A stretch of DNA of 64,000 nucleotides from Chitinophaga chungangae (GTDB lineage: Bacteria > Bacteroidota > Bacteroidia > Chitinophagales > Chitinophagaceae): NCBI RefSeq assembly GCF_017742215.1, contig NZ_JAGHKP010000002.1, forward strand, positions 592,737-656,736. Direction: 5' to 3'. Each line of letters starts with the position of its first letter. Position 1 is the stretch's first letter. The position numbers and the translations under genes were made by a program. The notes under the pieces were generated by a model. It did not search any database and had not been told where the DNA came from. It was given only the letters and a program-made list of their open reading frames with translations. This document shows positions 37,782-46,297 of the stretch, piece by piece.

Positions 37782-39161
37782 TTATTTCGTTTCTTCGAAT
37801 AGCTGGTTCTTCGGCACCACTTTTACTTTTTTACCATTCTCCAGCTGGCGTGAAACGGCGGTATAGGGGCCGCTGATCACTTCCTGGCCTTCTTTCAGGC
37901 CGGTGATGACCTGGATGTTGTTATCGTCCTGGATACCAACGGTTACTTCGGCCATTTTTACGGTATTGTCTTTCTGCAGCAGGAACACCACTTCCTTGAA
38001 TTCACGTTTGCCTTCTTCGGCTACGGCGCCATTATCGGGCTGCGCGGGGCCTCCTTTTTTCGGCTGGTCTTTCTTCGCCGTATCCGCCGGGTTGCGGGTG
38101 GTTACGGCGTTGATGGGAATGGCCAGCACCTGTTTTTCGGTATGCGTCTGTATGTCTACGTTGGCGCTCATGCCCGGCCTGAAGGGAAACCTGCGCGGGA
38201 ATTTCGGGTCGATGAGGTCTGCGTACGAGCTGGGTAAAATGCGGATATGCACCACGTAATTGGTCACCTGCTCTGCGGACGAAGTGGCCGCGGTGGCTGT
38301 GGCGGCGCCTTTGCTGGAGCTGGCGATCTGCGTTACCAGGCCTTTGAATTTGCGGTTGGTATACGCGTCTACCTCGATGAGGGCGGAATCGCCGAACTTC
38401 ACTTTCGGGATGTCGTTCTCGCCTACGTCTACCTGTACTTCCATCGTAGCCATGTCTGCAATGCGGAGCATTTCCGTACCGGTCATCTGCGCGGTACCAA
38501 CCACGCGTTCGCCTTTTTTGACGGACAGCAGGGAAACGGTGCCGCCCATGGGCGCGAGGATGGTGGTTCTTCCCAGGTTTTTATTGGCTTCGGTAAGATT
38601 GGCCTGCGCGCTGGAAACGGCGAATTTCGAGCTGTTGATGCGCTGAAGGGCCGCGTTGTAGTCGGATTGCGCGGCTTTATAGGTCGCTTCGGCGGTTTCG
38701 AACTCGGAGCGGGAGATCACTTTTTGTTTGAGCAACTCGGCATTCCGGTCAAACGCCGCTTTAGACTGATCGAGGCGGGCCTTGAACGCGCTGAGCGCCG
38801 CGTCGCTGTTGGCGAGCTCGGCCTGCGACTGACTAACGGCGGCGGCTGCACGGTCTCTCGCGGAGCCGTAAATATCGGCGTATATGCGGGCCAGCACCTG
38901 CCCTTTCACCACGGAATCGCCTTCTTCCACCATCAGGTCGGTAATTTCCCCGGAAATATCGGAGCTTACCTTCACTTCTATTTCGGGGAAGATCTTGCCG
39001 CTGGCAGAAACCACTTCTATAATGTCCTTTTTGGCAACTTTATCGATGGCCACTTTGATGCCCTCGTCCTTGCCGGAACCTTTTACAAGTGCGAAAAGGA
39101 CTATCAGCACGATCAATCCGCCGATAGTCCAGAAAAGCAGTCTCTTTTTTTTCTTGGTCAT
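37782..39161 (-). CDS. Membrane fusion protein, MacA/HlyD type (second of the operon)
   Basis: Periplasmic adaptor linking an inner-membrane transporter to TolC. 459 residues: an N-terminal anchor helix (about 8-27), a first lipoyl half near 60-95 (IEVKVSSDISGEITDLMVEE) and an alpha-helical hairpin at about 105-205. The second lipoyl half follows (TTILAPMGGTVSLLSVKKGE), then beta-barrel and membrane-proximal domains. A Lys/Pro/Gln-rich insert (NPADTAKKDQPKKGG) interrupts the C-terminal part at about 360-385. It is 30 bp downstream of the TolC-type gene and is the last gene before the terminator. Confidence 0.9.
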   Translation of the reverse strand: MTKKKKRLLFWTIGGLIVLIVLFALVKGSGKDEGIKVAIDKVAKKDIIEVVSASGKIFPEIEVKVSSDISGEITDLMVEEGDSVVKGQVLARIYADIYGSARDRAAAAVSQSQAELANSDAALSAFKARLDQSKAAFDRNAELLKQKVISRSEFETAEATYKAAQSDYNAALQRINSSKFAVSSAQANLTEANKNLGRTTILAPMGGTVSLLSVKKGERVVGTAQMTGTEMLRIADMATMEVQVDVGENDIPKVKFGDSALIEVDAYTNRKFKGLVTQIASSSKGAATATAATSSAEQVTNYVVHIRILPSSYADLIDPKFPRRFPFRPGMSANVDIQTHTEKQVLAIPINAVTTRNPADTAKKDQPKKGGPAQPDNGAVAEEGKREFKEVVFLLQKDNTVKMAEVTVGIQDDNNIQVITGLKEGQEVISGPYTAVSRQLENGKKVKVVPKNQLFEETK

Positions 39162-39191
39162 ATACGCTTTGTATTTCTGTGCCCCGGAATA

Positions 39192-40631
39192 CTATAGCGA
39201 TATTCGCTGGTCGCGGTAGAATTCCAGTAATTTGATTTTAAAAATATAATCATACAGCGCGGATACTCTGTCTATCTGCGCCCTGAAAAGGTTTGTCTGC
39301 GTTGTTACGTATTCCACGGTGTTCATCAGGCCTACGTTAAAACGTTTGGTAGCGAAATCGTATGCCTTCTGGGAAGCCCTTTCGGTAGTGAGGGCCGCCT
39401 GGTATTTCTGCAGGGCGCCCACCGCGTCGGCATGCGCGGTGTAAATGTCCTGGCGCAGCTTCTGGCGGTTGATGTCCAGCGTGAGCAGTTTGTCCTGCTG
39501 GTCGATCTTCGCTCTCTCCACGTTGCCGCGCAGCTGCCATGCGTTGAGGATGGGTATGCTGAGGGTGACGCCTACGTTCTGGCCGAAGTTGTTGCTGAAC
39601 TGTTCGCCGAAGGGTGTCAGTTCGGTCATTCTGAAAGCGCCGGGCTTCACGGCCGGGTACATCGAGCCGTTCACGTTCACCACGCCCACGGTATCGATAT
39701 AAGGAATGGGCGCGCCGTATTGCCGGTAGTTCGTATTCGCGTAGTTGGTGCCCGCGCCGCCGCCGATGCTGAGGCTGGGATACAGCGCCCCTCTTGCGGA
39801 TGCGAGGTTGCGGTTGGCCGCTTTCACCATGGCTTCGTCTGCCTTGTAGCCGGGCTGGTTCGCCAGCGCCGCGCTGAACACCATTTCAGGGTCGGTTTCG
39901 GCCAGGTTCAGCAGGGAAACGGATTGAATATTTTCGGGTAGCTCCGTCTGAAATGGCACCGCAAAATCCAGGTTCAGCAAGGCTTTCATGGTCAATACCC
40001 GGATAATGGAGTTGTTCTGCGCGGTCACCAGTGCAGAGCTGTCTCTCGCCAGCTGCGCTTCCAGGTCGGCCTGGTTGCTTTCCGGAACGGAACCGGCGGC
40101 CACGAGTTTTTTGGTATTGTCCAGCTGGGCCATGCTCAGGTCTACCTGGGCTTTGCTGATCTTCACCTGTTCTTCGGCGAGCAATATCTGGAGGAATGCG
40201 TTGGCAACGTTCACGCCCATATCGTTCCGCGCTTTTTCAAGCTGGTAATTGGCCGCGTATACCTGGTATTTGGAAGCCGCGATGGCATTCTGTTTGGTGA
40301 ACCAGCCGAACAGGTCGGCGTCGAAGTTCATATTCAGCCCCGCGTTGAAGAGGTTTTGCGAAACGAAGGTATTGGTGGTGGGGTCGATGGAGCGGCCGAA
40401 GCGGTAACCGGCGTTTGCGCCCGCGTTGATCGTAGGCAGCTGCGACAGGCGGTTCTGCTTCAGGGTCAGCTCCTGCAAACGTTTTTGCAATACGCTTTGC
40501 TGAAGGGTGAGATTATGGGAAAGCGCATAGTCCAGGCAACGCTGGTAACTCCAGTTGTCCTGGGCGGCTACCGGGTTGGCAAACAAAAGAAAAGCCAGTA
40601 TCGATGCGATTGCAAGGGACTTCATTTTCAT
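39192..40631 (-). CDS. TolC-family outer-membrane efflux channel
   Basis: 479 residues: a signal peptide (MKMKSLAIASILAFLLFANP, cleavage near VAAQ-DN) and two repeats of the outer-membrane efflux fold with long helices (LTLKQNRLSQLPTINAGANA and DINRQKLRQDIYTAHADAVG). The ATG at 40631 (or 40625) is chosen because it starts the signal peptide. An upstream extension to 40742 would mask it. The 149-bp gap to the ATPase gene upstream is the widest inside the operon and may hold a secondary promoter. It supplies the exit duct for the permease array. Confidence 0.92.
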   Translation of the reverse strand: MKMKSLAIASILAFLLFANPVAAQDNWSYQRCLDYALSHNLTLQQSVLQKRLQELTLKQNRLSQLPTINAGANAGYRFGRSIDPTTNTFVSQNLFNAGLNMNFDADLFGWFTKQNAIAASKYQVYAANYQLEKARNDMGVNVANAFLQILLAEEQVKISKAQVDLSMAQLDNTKKLVAAGSVPESNQADLEAQLARDSSALVTAQNNSIIRVLTMKALLNLDFAVPFQTELPENIQSVSLLNLAETDPEMVFSAALANQPGYKADEAMVKAANRNLASARGALYPSLSIGGGAGTNYANTNYRQYGAPIPYIDTVGVVNVNGSMYPAVKPGAFRMTELTPFGEQFSNNFGQNVGVTLSIPILNAWQLRGNVERAKIDQQDKLLTLDINRQKLRQDIYTAHADAVGALQKYQAALTTERASQKAYDFATKRFNVGLMNTVEYVTTQTNLFRAQIDRVSALYDYIFKIKLLEFYRDQRISL

Positions 40632-40780
40632 AGCCTGACAAAAATATATTAATTGAGTTGACACCTTTCGGCCGTACTTGATAGATGGCAAATTGCTGGT
40701 AGGTATGGCTCCGGGCCACACGAATTTAAGGTAAAACATCATATGATGAGTTTTTAGCTTCGGAAAAATGCTGAAGCGGT

Positions 40781-41443
40781 TTATTTTATCCTTCCGTCCA
40801 TAATTTCAACCACCCGGTTGCCGTACCCGGCGTTGACGTCTGAATGGGTTACCTGGACGATCGTGATACCGTCCTTTTTATTCAGTTCGGCAAACAGCTC
40901 CATGATCGATTTAGCCTGGTCGGAATGCAGGTTCCCGGTGGGCTCGTCGGCGAAGATCACGGAAGGTTCCGCCACAATGGCCCGGGCAATGCCCACCAGC
41001 TGCTGCTGGCCGCCCGAAAGCTGGTTAGGGAACAAATCTTTTTTTGCCACCATGTTAAAACGGTCAAGGATATCCGCAACGCGGCTTTTGCGCTCGGAAG
41101 ACGGCATATTTTTATACAGCAGCGGTGTTTCGATATTTTCATACACCGTCAGCTCATCTATCAGGTGATAGGCCTGGAACACGAAGCCGATGGCGCCACG
41201 GTGCAGCTGGGTGCGTTTTTTGTCGTTCATTTTGTGCACCAGCTCGCCCTGGAAAAGATATTCCCCTTCAGACGGCTCTTCCAGCAGCCCGAGAATGTGC
41301 AACAGGGTAGACTTCCCCGAACCGGACGGGCCCATGATCGACACAAACTCCCCTTCATGGATCACCATATCCACATTCTTTAAAATTTCATGTTTGCCAA
41401 ACCCGACCGGGTAATGTTTGGAAATGTTGCGCAGTTGAATCAT
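40781..41443 (-). CDS. ABC transporter ATP-binding protein with altered signature and D-loop (LolD/MacB type)
   Basis: 220 residues of the LolD/MacB ATPase group. Walker A is GPSGSGKST, the Q-loop is FVFQAYHLIDELTV, Walker B is VIFADEPTG and the switch His is in VTHSD. Two positions depart from the family. The signature reads LSGGQQQLVGIARA, where Leu replaces the usual Arg. The D-loop reads GNLHS, where His replaces the nearly invariant Asp. The first ATPase of the operon has the standard residues at both positions. It may be a regulatory or asymmetric partner rather than a full ATPase. It lies 26 bp downstream of the sixth permease. Confidence 0.92.
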   Translation of the reverse strand: MIQLRNISKHYPVGFGKHEILKNVDMVIHEGEFVSIMGPSGSGKSTLLHILGLLEEPSEGEYLFQGELVHKMNDKKRTQLHRGAIGFVFQAYHLIDELTVYENIETPLLYKNMPSSERKSRVADILDRFNMVAKKDLFPNQLSGGQQQLVGIARAIVAEPSVIFADEPTGNLHSDQAKSIMELFAELNKKDGITIVQVTHSDVNAGYGNRVVEIMDGRIK

Positions 41444-41469
41444 GATATTAATGTAAAATTTTTTGTTGA

Positions 41470-43893
41470 TTATTCAGAACGAAGCGATTTCACCGGGTTC
41501 ATCAGCGCCGCGCGTATGCTCTGGAAACTCACCGTGGCGGCGGCTATCAGCACCGCCAGCAACCCCGCCAGTGCAAATATCCACCAGCTGATGTCTATCC
41601 TGTAAGCATATCCTTTCAGCCATTCCGCCATCACGTACCAGGCCACCGGCGTAGCGATCAGGATCGCTATCAGCACCAGTTTCAGGAAATCCACGGCTAT
41701 CAGCCCCGCAATACCGGCCGCGCTCGCACCCAGCACTTTCCTGATGCCGATCTCCTTCGTTCGCCGCCCGATCGCGAGCATTGCGATGGCGAAAAGGCCC
41801 ATGCAGGAAATGATGATCGTGAGCACCGCGCCGCTGACGAAGATCTTCATCAGCGTTGCTTCGAATTTGTATTGTCTTTCCGTGTTCTCGTTTACGAAGG
41901 ATGCCAGGAAAAGCTGTCCCGGCGAGACTTTTTTATAGGCCGCCTCTATCTTCTCCATGGAAGCGGGCAGGTTGCCGGGTTTTGTTTTCACGAAAATGTA
42001 CGCGGGCAGGTCTTCCGGCCGGTTGAGGTACATGGTGAGCGGCGCTATTTCTTCGTGCAGGGATTTGAAATTGTAATCTTTCACGACCCCGTTGATATGA
42101 TATTCCGGGCCTTCCCCATCCATCCTGAAACGGTAGCCCACAGGGTCTTTCACGCCCAGCGACGCGAGTTGCTTCGCCATCTTTTCGTTGATCACAAGGC
42201 CCAGCGAATCGAGCCCCATGGAACGGTCGAAGTCTTTACCGGCAACCAGTTGAAGGTCCATCGTTTTTACATAATCGAAGTCTACGGACTGCCAGTGGGA
42301 ATTCACGTCTTTGTCGAACAGCTGGAAATTGATGATGGAGGTGGATTGCGCGCCGTCTTTGCCACGACCGAAATTATTGCCGGACGCGGTGACGGAAAGA
42401 ATATCAGGTTGTCCGGCCAATTCAGTGCGGAGGCGTGCCAGCAGCTGGTGACCGTTCACATCCTTGCTTACGGGAATGCTCACCACTTCGTGCGTATTGA
42501 AGCCCAGCGGCCTGTTGTGCAGGTAGCTCATTTGCTGCCAGGCAACGATGGTGCCGCAGATCAGCAGGCAGGAAAAAACAAATTGGGTAACGATCAGCGA
42601 ATTGCGGAAGTAGTTGGTCTTCCCCGCCGAAACCCTCCCTTTCAGTACCAGCAATATATGCGTGCGGGACAGCGCCCAGGCAGGATAGCCCCCCGCCAGC
42701 AGGCTGATCAGCAGCAGCGCGGCAAAAATCCCGGCCAGGAATTTCGGTTTGAGCAATATGCCGAAGGCATACTTTGCCTCGGAAAAGAACAACGCACTGT
42801 AATAGGGCAGCACAAAATAAGTAATGGCCAAACCCAACGCCAGCGAGATCAGGAACAACACGAGCGCTTCGCCGCAAAGCTGCAGCACCAACTGCCCGGT
42901 GGCCGCGCCCAGCGTTTTGCGCATGCCCACTTCTTTGGCGCGCGTGAAAGCGCGGGCCAGCGTAAGGTTCAGGAAGTTGATGCTGGCGATGAACAGCAGG
43001 AAACCCGCGATGAACAGCAACATGTACAGGATGGGCTTTTTGGCGTTCTGCAGGTTGCTGTGCTGGCTGAAATGTATTTCGCCGAGCGGGATGAGCCCGA
43101 GATGCAGCACGCCGCCGAATTTGTCTTTCCTTGCGCCGGCTACTTTCATCCGCTGAACGTCTTCTTCATAATGTTTTCCCATGAACGCCATGCCCCGCCT
43201 CTCAATGTCTTCGGGATGCACACCGGGATTGAGCTGCACGAATGTTTCCAGGCTGAAATTTCCCCATTCCTCACGGTCTGCCAGGTAACCGGGATGGGTT
43301 TCCAGCCGCACCAGCGCGTCGAACCGTATGCTGGAATTGTCCGGCGCATCTTTCATCACGCCGCCGACGATGTAACTTTTCCATTCGCTTCTCGACCTGA
43401 GCAGCACGGTTTTTCCTACCGGGTCCGCATCCTTGAAAAAGATGCCGGCCATTTTTTCGCTGATCAGCGCCGTATTCATGTTCAGCGTGCCGCTACCAGC
43501 GGCTACGGGAAAGGTAAAGAGGCTCAGAAAAGAGCTGTCCACATACCGTAACCCGATGCTTTGCGAGGTTTCCCCTACTTTCATGACGGCACTGCCGTTG
43601 GCCAGCCGCACCAGCTCTTTGATGCCCGGCAGTTCGGCCTTCATGGCGGGCCCCATCGGGTAGCTCATATTGGAATGCGACTCCGTCCTGTCCGCATGGA
43701 ACTCTTCCCGGTAAACCTGGTAAAGGGCGTCTTTTTTCTCATGGAAATCGTTGAACGAAAATTCCCGGTACACCGTAATGCACAACAGCAAAGCGGCGGC
43801 AATTGCCACGGCCAGGCCGGCGATATTTACGGCAGACACCTGTTTTGCTTTCCAGATGTTTCTCCAAGCTATTTTTAAATAATTCCTGAACAT
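41470..43893 (-). CDS. FtsX/MacB-type ABC permease (sixth of array)
   Basis: 807 residues with the duplicated plan shared by all six: an N-terminal helix (about 20-42), a periplasmic MacB-like domain (45-275), three helices (285-405), then a second helix (430-455), second periplasmic domain and final three helices (685-790). Both FtsX signatures are present (TRAKEVGMRKTLGAATGQL and RRTKEIGIRKVLGASAAGI), and the end is NPVKSLRSE. Its second half (RPLGFNTHEVVSIPVSKDV, then NENTERQYKFEATLMKIF) closely follows that of the third permease, marking a sub-lineage. It starts 12 bp after the fifth permease. Confidence 0.92.
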   Translation of the reverse strand: MFRNYLKIAWRNIWKAKQVSAVNIAGLAVAIAAALLLCITVYREFSFNDFHEKKDALYQVYREEFHADRTESHSNMSYPMGPAMKAELPGIKELVRLANGSAVMKVGETSQSIGLRYVDSSFLSLFTFPVAAGSGTLNMNTALISEKMAGIFFKDADPVGKTVLLRSRSEWKSYIVGGVMKDAPDNSSIRFDALVRLETHPGYLADREEWGNFSLETFVQLNPGVHPEDIERRGMAFMGKHYEEDVQRMKVAGARKDKFGGVLHLGLIPLGEIHFSQHSNLQNAKKPILYMLLFIAGFLLFIASINFLNLTLARAFTRAKEVGMRKTLGAATGQLVLQLCGEALVLFLISLALGLAITYFVLPYYSALFFSEAKYAFGILLKPKFLAGIFAALLLISLLAGGYPAWALSRTHILLVLKGRVSAGKTNYFRNSLIVTQFVFSCLLICGTIVAWQQMSYLHNRPLGFNTHEVVSIPVSKDVNGHQLLARLRTELAGQPDILSVTASGNNFGRGKDGAQSTSIINFQLFDKDVNSHWQSVDFDYVKTMDLQLVAGKDFDRSMGLDSLGLVINEKMAKQLASLGVKDPVGYRFRMDGEGPEYHINGVVKDYNFKSLHEEIAPLTMYLNRPEDLPAYIFVKTKPGNLPASMEKIEAAYKKVSPGQLFLASFVNENTERQYKFEATLMKIFVSGAVLTIIISCMGLFAIAMLAIGRRTKEIGIRKVLGASAAGIAGLIAVDFLKLVLIAILIATPVAWYVMAEWLKGYAYRIDISWWIFALAGLLAVLIAAATVSFQSIRAALMNPVKSLRSE

Positions 43894-43905
43894 ACTGCAA
43901 TGTTT

Positions 43906-46296
43906 TTATTCTGATTTCAGGGATTGAACAGGGTTCACCATGGCGGCTTTCAGCGCCTGCGCGGCCACTGTCGCCAATGCCAGCAGCAAAGCCGTTGCGG
44001 CGGCGGACGGAAATACCCACCACGGAATATGGATATGATAGGCAAAGCCCGTCAGCCATTTGTCCATCGCGTACCAGGCCACGCCGGAAGCGATGAAAGC
44101 CGCGATGCACACCAGTTTGGTCACGTCTTTGCTGAACAATACCACGATGCTGCCAACGCTTGCGCCCAGCACCTTGCGGATGCCGATCTCTTTGGTGCGC
44201 TGGCGGGTGGCGTAAATGGCGAGGCCGAGCAAACCGAGACAGCTGATGAAGATCGCGATACCGGTGGCCCAGCCCAGCAATTGCCTGAGTTTTACTTCCG
44301 AATCGTAAAAACGCGCCAACGCTTCGTCTACGAAGGTGGGCTTAAAGTCATCGTCGGGGAAAGATGCATCCCAGGCGGCTTTTATTTTGTCCAGGGCCCG
44401 CGGGACGTCCGCGTCTTTGCGCAGGGCCACGTGCAGCATGGTTTTCCGCAGCTCGTCCGTGCTGAGCGCCAGCGGCGGTATCCTCGACTGCATCCCTTTC
44501 GTGTGGAAATCGGCTACGACGCCCACTACCGGGTGTTTTTTGCCGTTGATGGCGATCAGCTGGCCTACCGCGTCTTCCGGCGTTTTGAAGCCGGCGGCTT
44601 TTGCAAAACTTTCGTTCACGAGCACTTCATGGATCGTGTCTGCCGGTAAAAGGTTACGGCCGGCCGCTATTTTGATCCCGTACAGCGGAACATATTTTTC
44701 ATCGATGTATTTCATTTCCACCATCGCGTCCTTTATCTCGCCGTTGCTGCCGAAAGACATGGTGGTGGAACTGGTGCCCGAGAAAGAAGGAGGAGAATAA
44801 GCCTGGCTGATCATTTCTATTTCAGGAACCGCTTCCAGCTGATCTTTCATTTTGTCTGTCGTTGCCCTGAAACCGGGCGCCTTCACAAAAAGGCGCGCAT
44901 CTTTCGCGAAGCCGAGATCTTTGCGGTTGACATATTTGGTTTGTTCGCTTACGATGATGGTGGCCATGATTAGCGCCAGCGCGATGCTGAACTGCGAAAC
45001 CGTGAGCACCTGGCGCAAACGGGCCTTGCTGTTGATGCCGTACACCTGGTTCTTCAGCACTTTCACCGGCTGGAACCGCGCCAGCACAAACGCCGGGTAA
45101 ATACCCGCCAGCAAACCCACCACCAGCACCAGCGCGGGAATGAACAGGAATACCTGCCATTCGGCGAACATGGCAATGGTAACGCCTTCCGGGATAAAAT
45201 TGCGGAAGGCGGCCAGGATGGCCGGTACCAGCAATATGGACACGATGGCCGCAAAGGTGGCCATCACAAAACTTTCACCGAGAAACTGCGCTACCACGCT
45301 GCTTTTGGAACTGCCCAGTGATTTGCGTATGCCTATTTCTTTCGCTCTTTCACCGGCCTGCGCCGTTTGAAGGTTTACAAAATTGATACCGCCCAACAAC
45401 AGGAGGAACACCACCAGCGCGCCGAGTTTGTACAACACGGGCAGATTCGCCTGGCGCTGCCCGAAAAAATCGATCCCCGGATCGAGATGTATTTCACGAA
45501 GCGGCTGCAGGGAATATTTGTTTTCGGAATCCTTGTCGGTATGGGGTTTTATCAGCGCCGCCAGCTCCGCATCGATCTTTTCCGGCGCTACACCGGGCCG
45601 CAGGCGCAGGATCACGTTGATGGAGGAATTAAAATTATTCCAGGAATCCCACCCGCGCATTCTTTGCATTCCCAGGTCCGACCGCACCGTTTGCATAGAC
45701 ACAAATTCCTGGAAGTCAAAATCCGTACGCCCCTTCAGCGATTGCACGATCCCAGCTACAGATACGCTTATCGAATCGTCGTATTTCACTTCCCGGCCGA
45801 TCACCTCCGCCAGTGGCGTTCCCGGAAAATACTGTTCTGCCCTTTCCTCCGTAAGCACCGCCTGCAAAGGGTTTTTCAACACCACGGGCGAACCGTACAA
45901 CCATTTGTATTCCACGACGTTAAAATATTCGGGCTCGGCGAACGTCGTTTTTTCCAACACGCCGAATTTTCTTTCCCCGATCTTTACGTTGGGTGAATAT
46001 TGATACAGGAACGCCGTTTCCTCAATACCCGCAGACTGGCTGCGAAGCGCCTCTATCAAAGGAATGGGCACGCCAGAAGTATTGATGATCATCTGGTGAA
46101 AGTCCAGCCGCGACACGATGCGGTACATCCGGTCGCCGTTTTGGTGAAACCGGTCGAAGGAAAGATCGTAATGCACGATCATCCAGATCACCAGCGCGGC
46201 GCTGATGCCCACGCTGAGACCGAGGATGTTCACGAAAGACATGAACCTGTTTTTCCAGAGATTTCGCAGTGCGGTCCTGATGTAGTTCCTGATCAT
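43906..46296 (-). CDS. FtsX/MacB-type ABC permease (fifth of array)
   Basis: 796 residues, same two-unit plan with about eight transmembrane helices. FtsX signatures: ERAKEIGIRKSLGSSKSSVV in the middle and QRTKEIGIRKVLGASVGSIV near the C-terminus; it ends NPVQSLKSE. The first periplasmic domain (PLIEALRSQSAGIEETAFLY) and the second (MKDQLEAVPEIEMISQAYSP) are the parts that differ most from its neighbours. It starts 1 bp after the fourth permease stop codon (TAA-T-ATG), so translation is probably coupled. Confidence 0.92.
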   Translation of the reverse strand: MIRNYIRTALRNLWKNRFMSFVNILGLSVGISAALVIWMIVHYDLSFDRFHQNGDRMYRIVSRLDFHQMIINTSGVPIPLIEALRSQSAGIEETAFLYQYSPNVKIGERKFGVLEKTTFAEPEYFNVVEYKWLYGSPVVLKNPLQAVLTEERAEQYFPGTPLAEVIGREVKYDDSISVSVAGIVQSLKGRTDFDFQEFVSMQTVRSDLGMQRMRGWDSWNNFNSSINVILRLRPGVAPEKIDAELAALIKPHTDKDSENKYSLQPLREIHLDPGIDFFGQRQANLPVLYKLGALVVFLLLLGGINFVNLQTAQAGERAKEIGIRKSLGSSKSSVVAQFLGESFVMATFAAIVSILLVPAILAAFRNFIPEGVTIAMFAEWQVFLFIPALVLVVGLLAGIYPAFVLARFQPVKVLKNQVYGINSKARLRQVLTVSQFSIALALIMATIIVSEQTKYVNRKDLGFAKDARLFVKAPGFRATTDKMKDQLEAVPEIEMISQAYSPPSFSGTSSTTMSFGSNGEIKDAMVEMKYIDEKYVPLYGIKIAAGRNLLPADTIHEVLVNESFAKAAGFKTPEDAVGQLIAINGKKHPVVGVVADFHTKGMQSRIPPLALSTDELRKTMLHVALRKDADVPRALDKIKAAWDASFPDDDFKPTFVDEALARFYDSEVKLRQLLGWATGIAIFISCLGLLGLAIYATRQRTKEIGIRKVLGASVGSIVVLFSKDVTKLVCIAAFIASGVAWYAMDKWLTGFAYHIHIPWWVFPSAAATALLLALATVAAQALKAAMVNPVQSLKSE

Positions 46297-46297
46297 A

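Noticed and set aside
40639..40646. TATTTTTG box as internal promoter of the TolC gene
   Set aside because: It lies 8 bp before the chosen start codon and has no -33 element at normal spacing, so it would give almost no leader.
40632..40742. 37-residue N-terminal extension of the TolC-type protein
   Set aside because: It would bury the clear signal peptide that begins at the ATG at 40631.
41872..43551. 559-codon plus-strand frame opposite the sixth permease
   Set aside because: No family features, biased composition, and inside a well-conserved permease gene.
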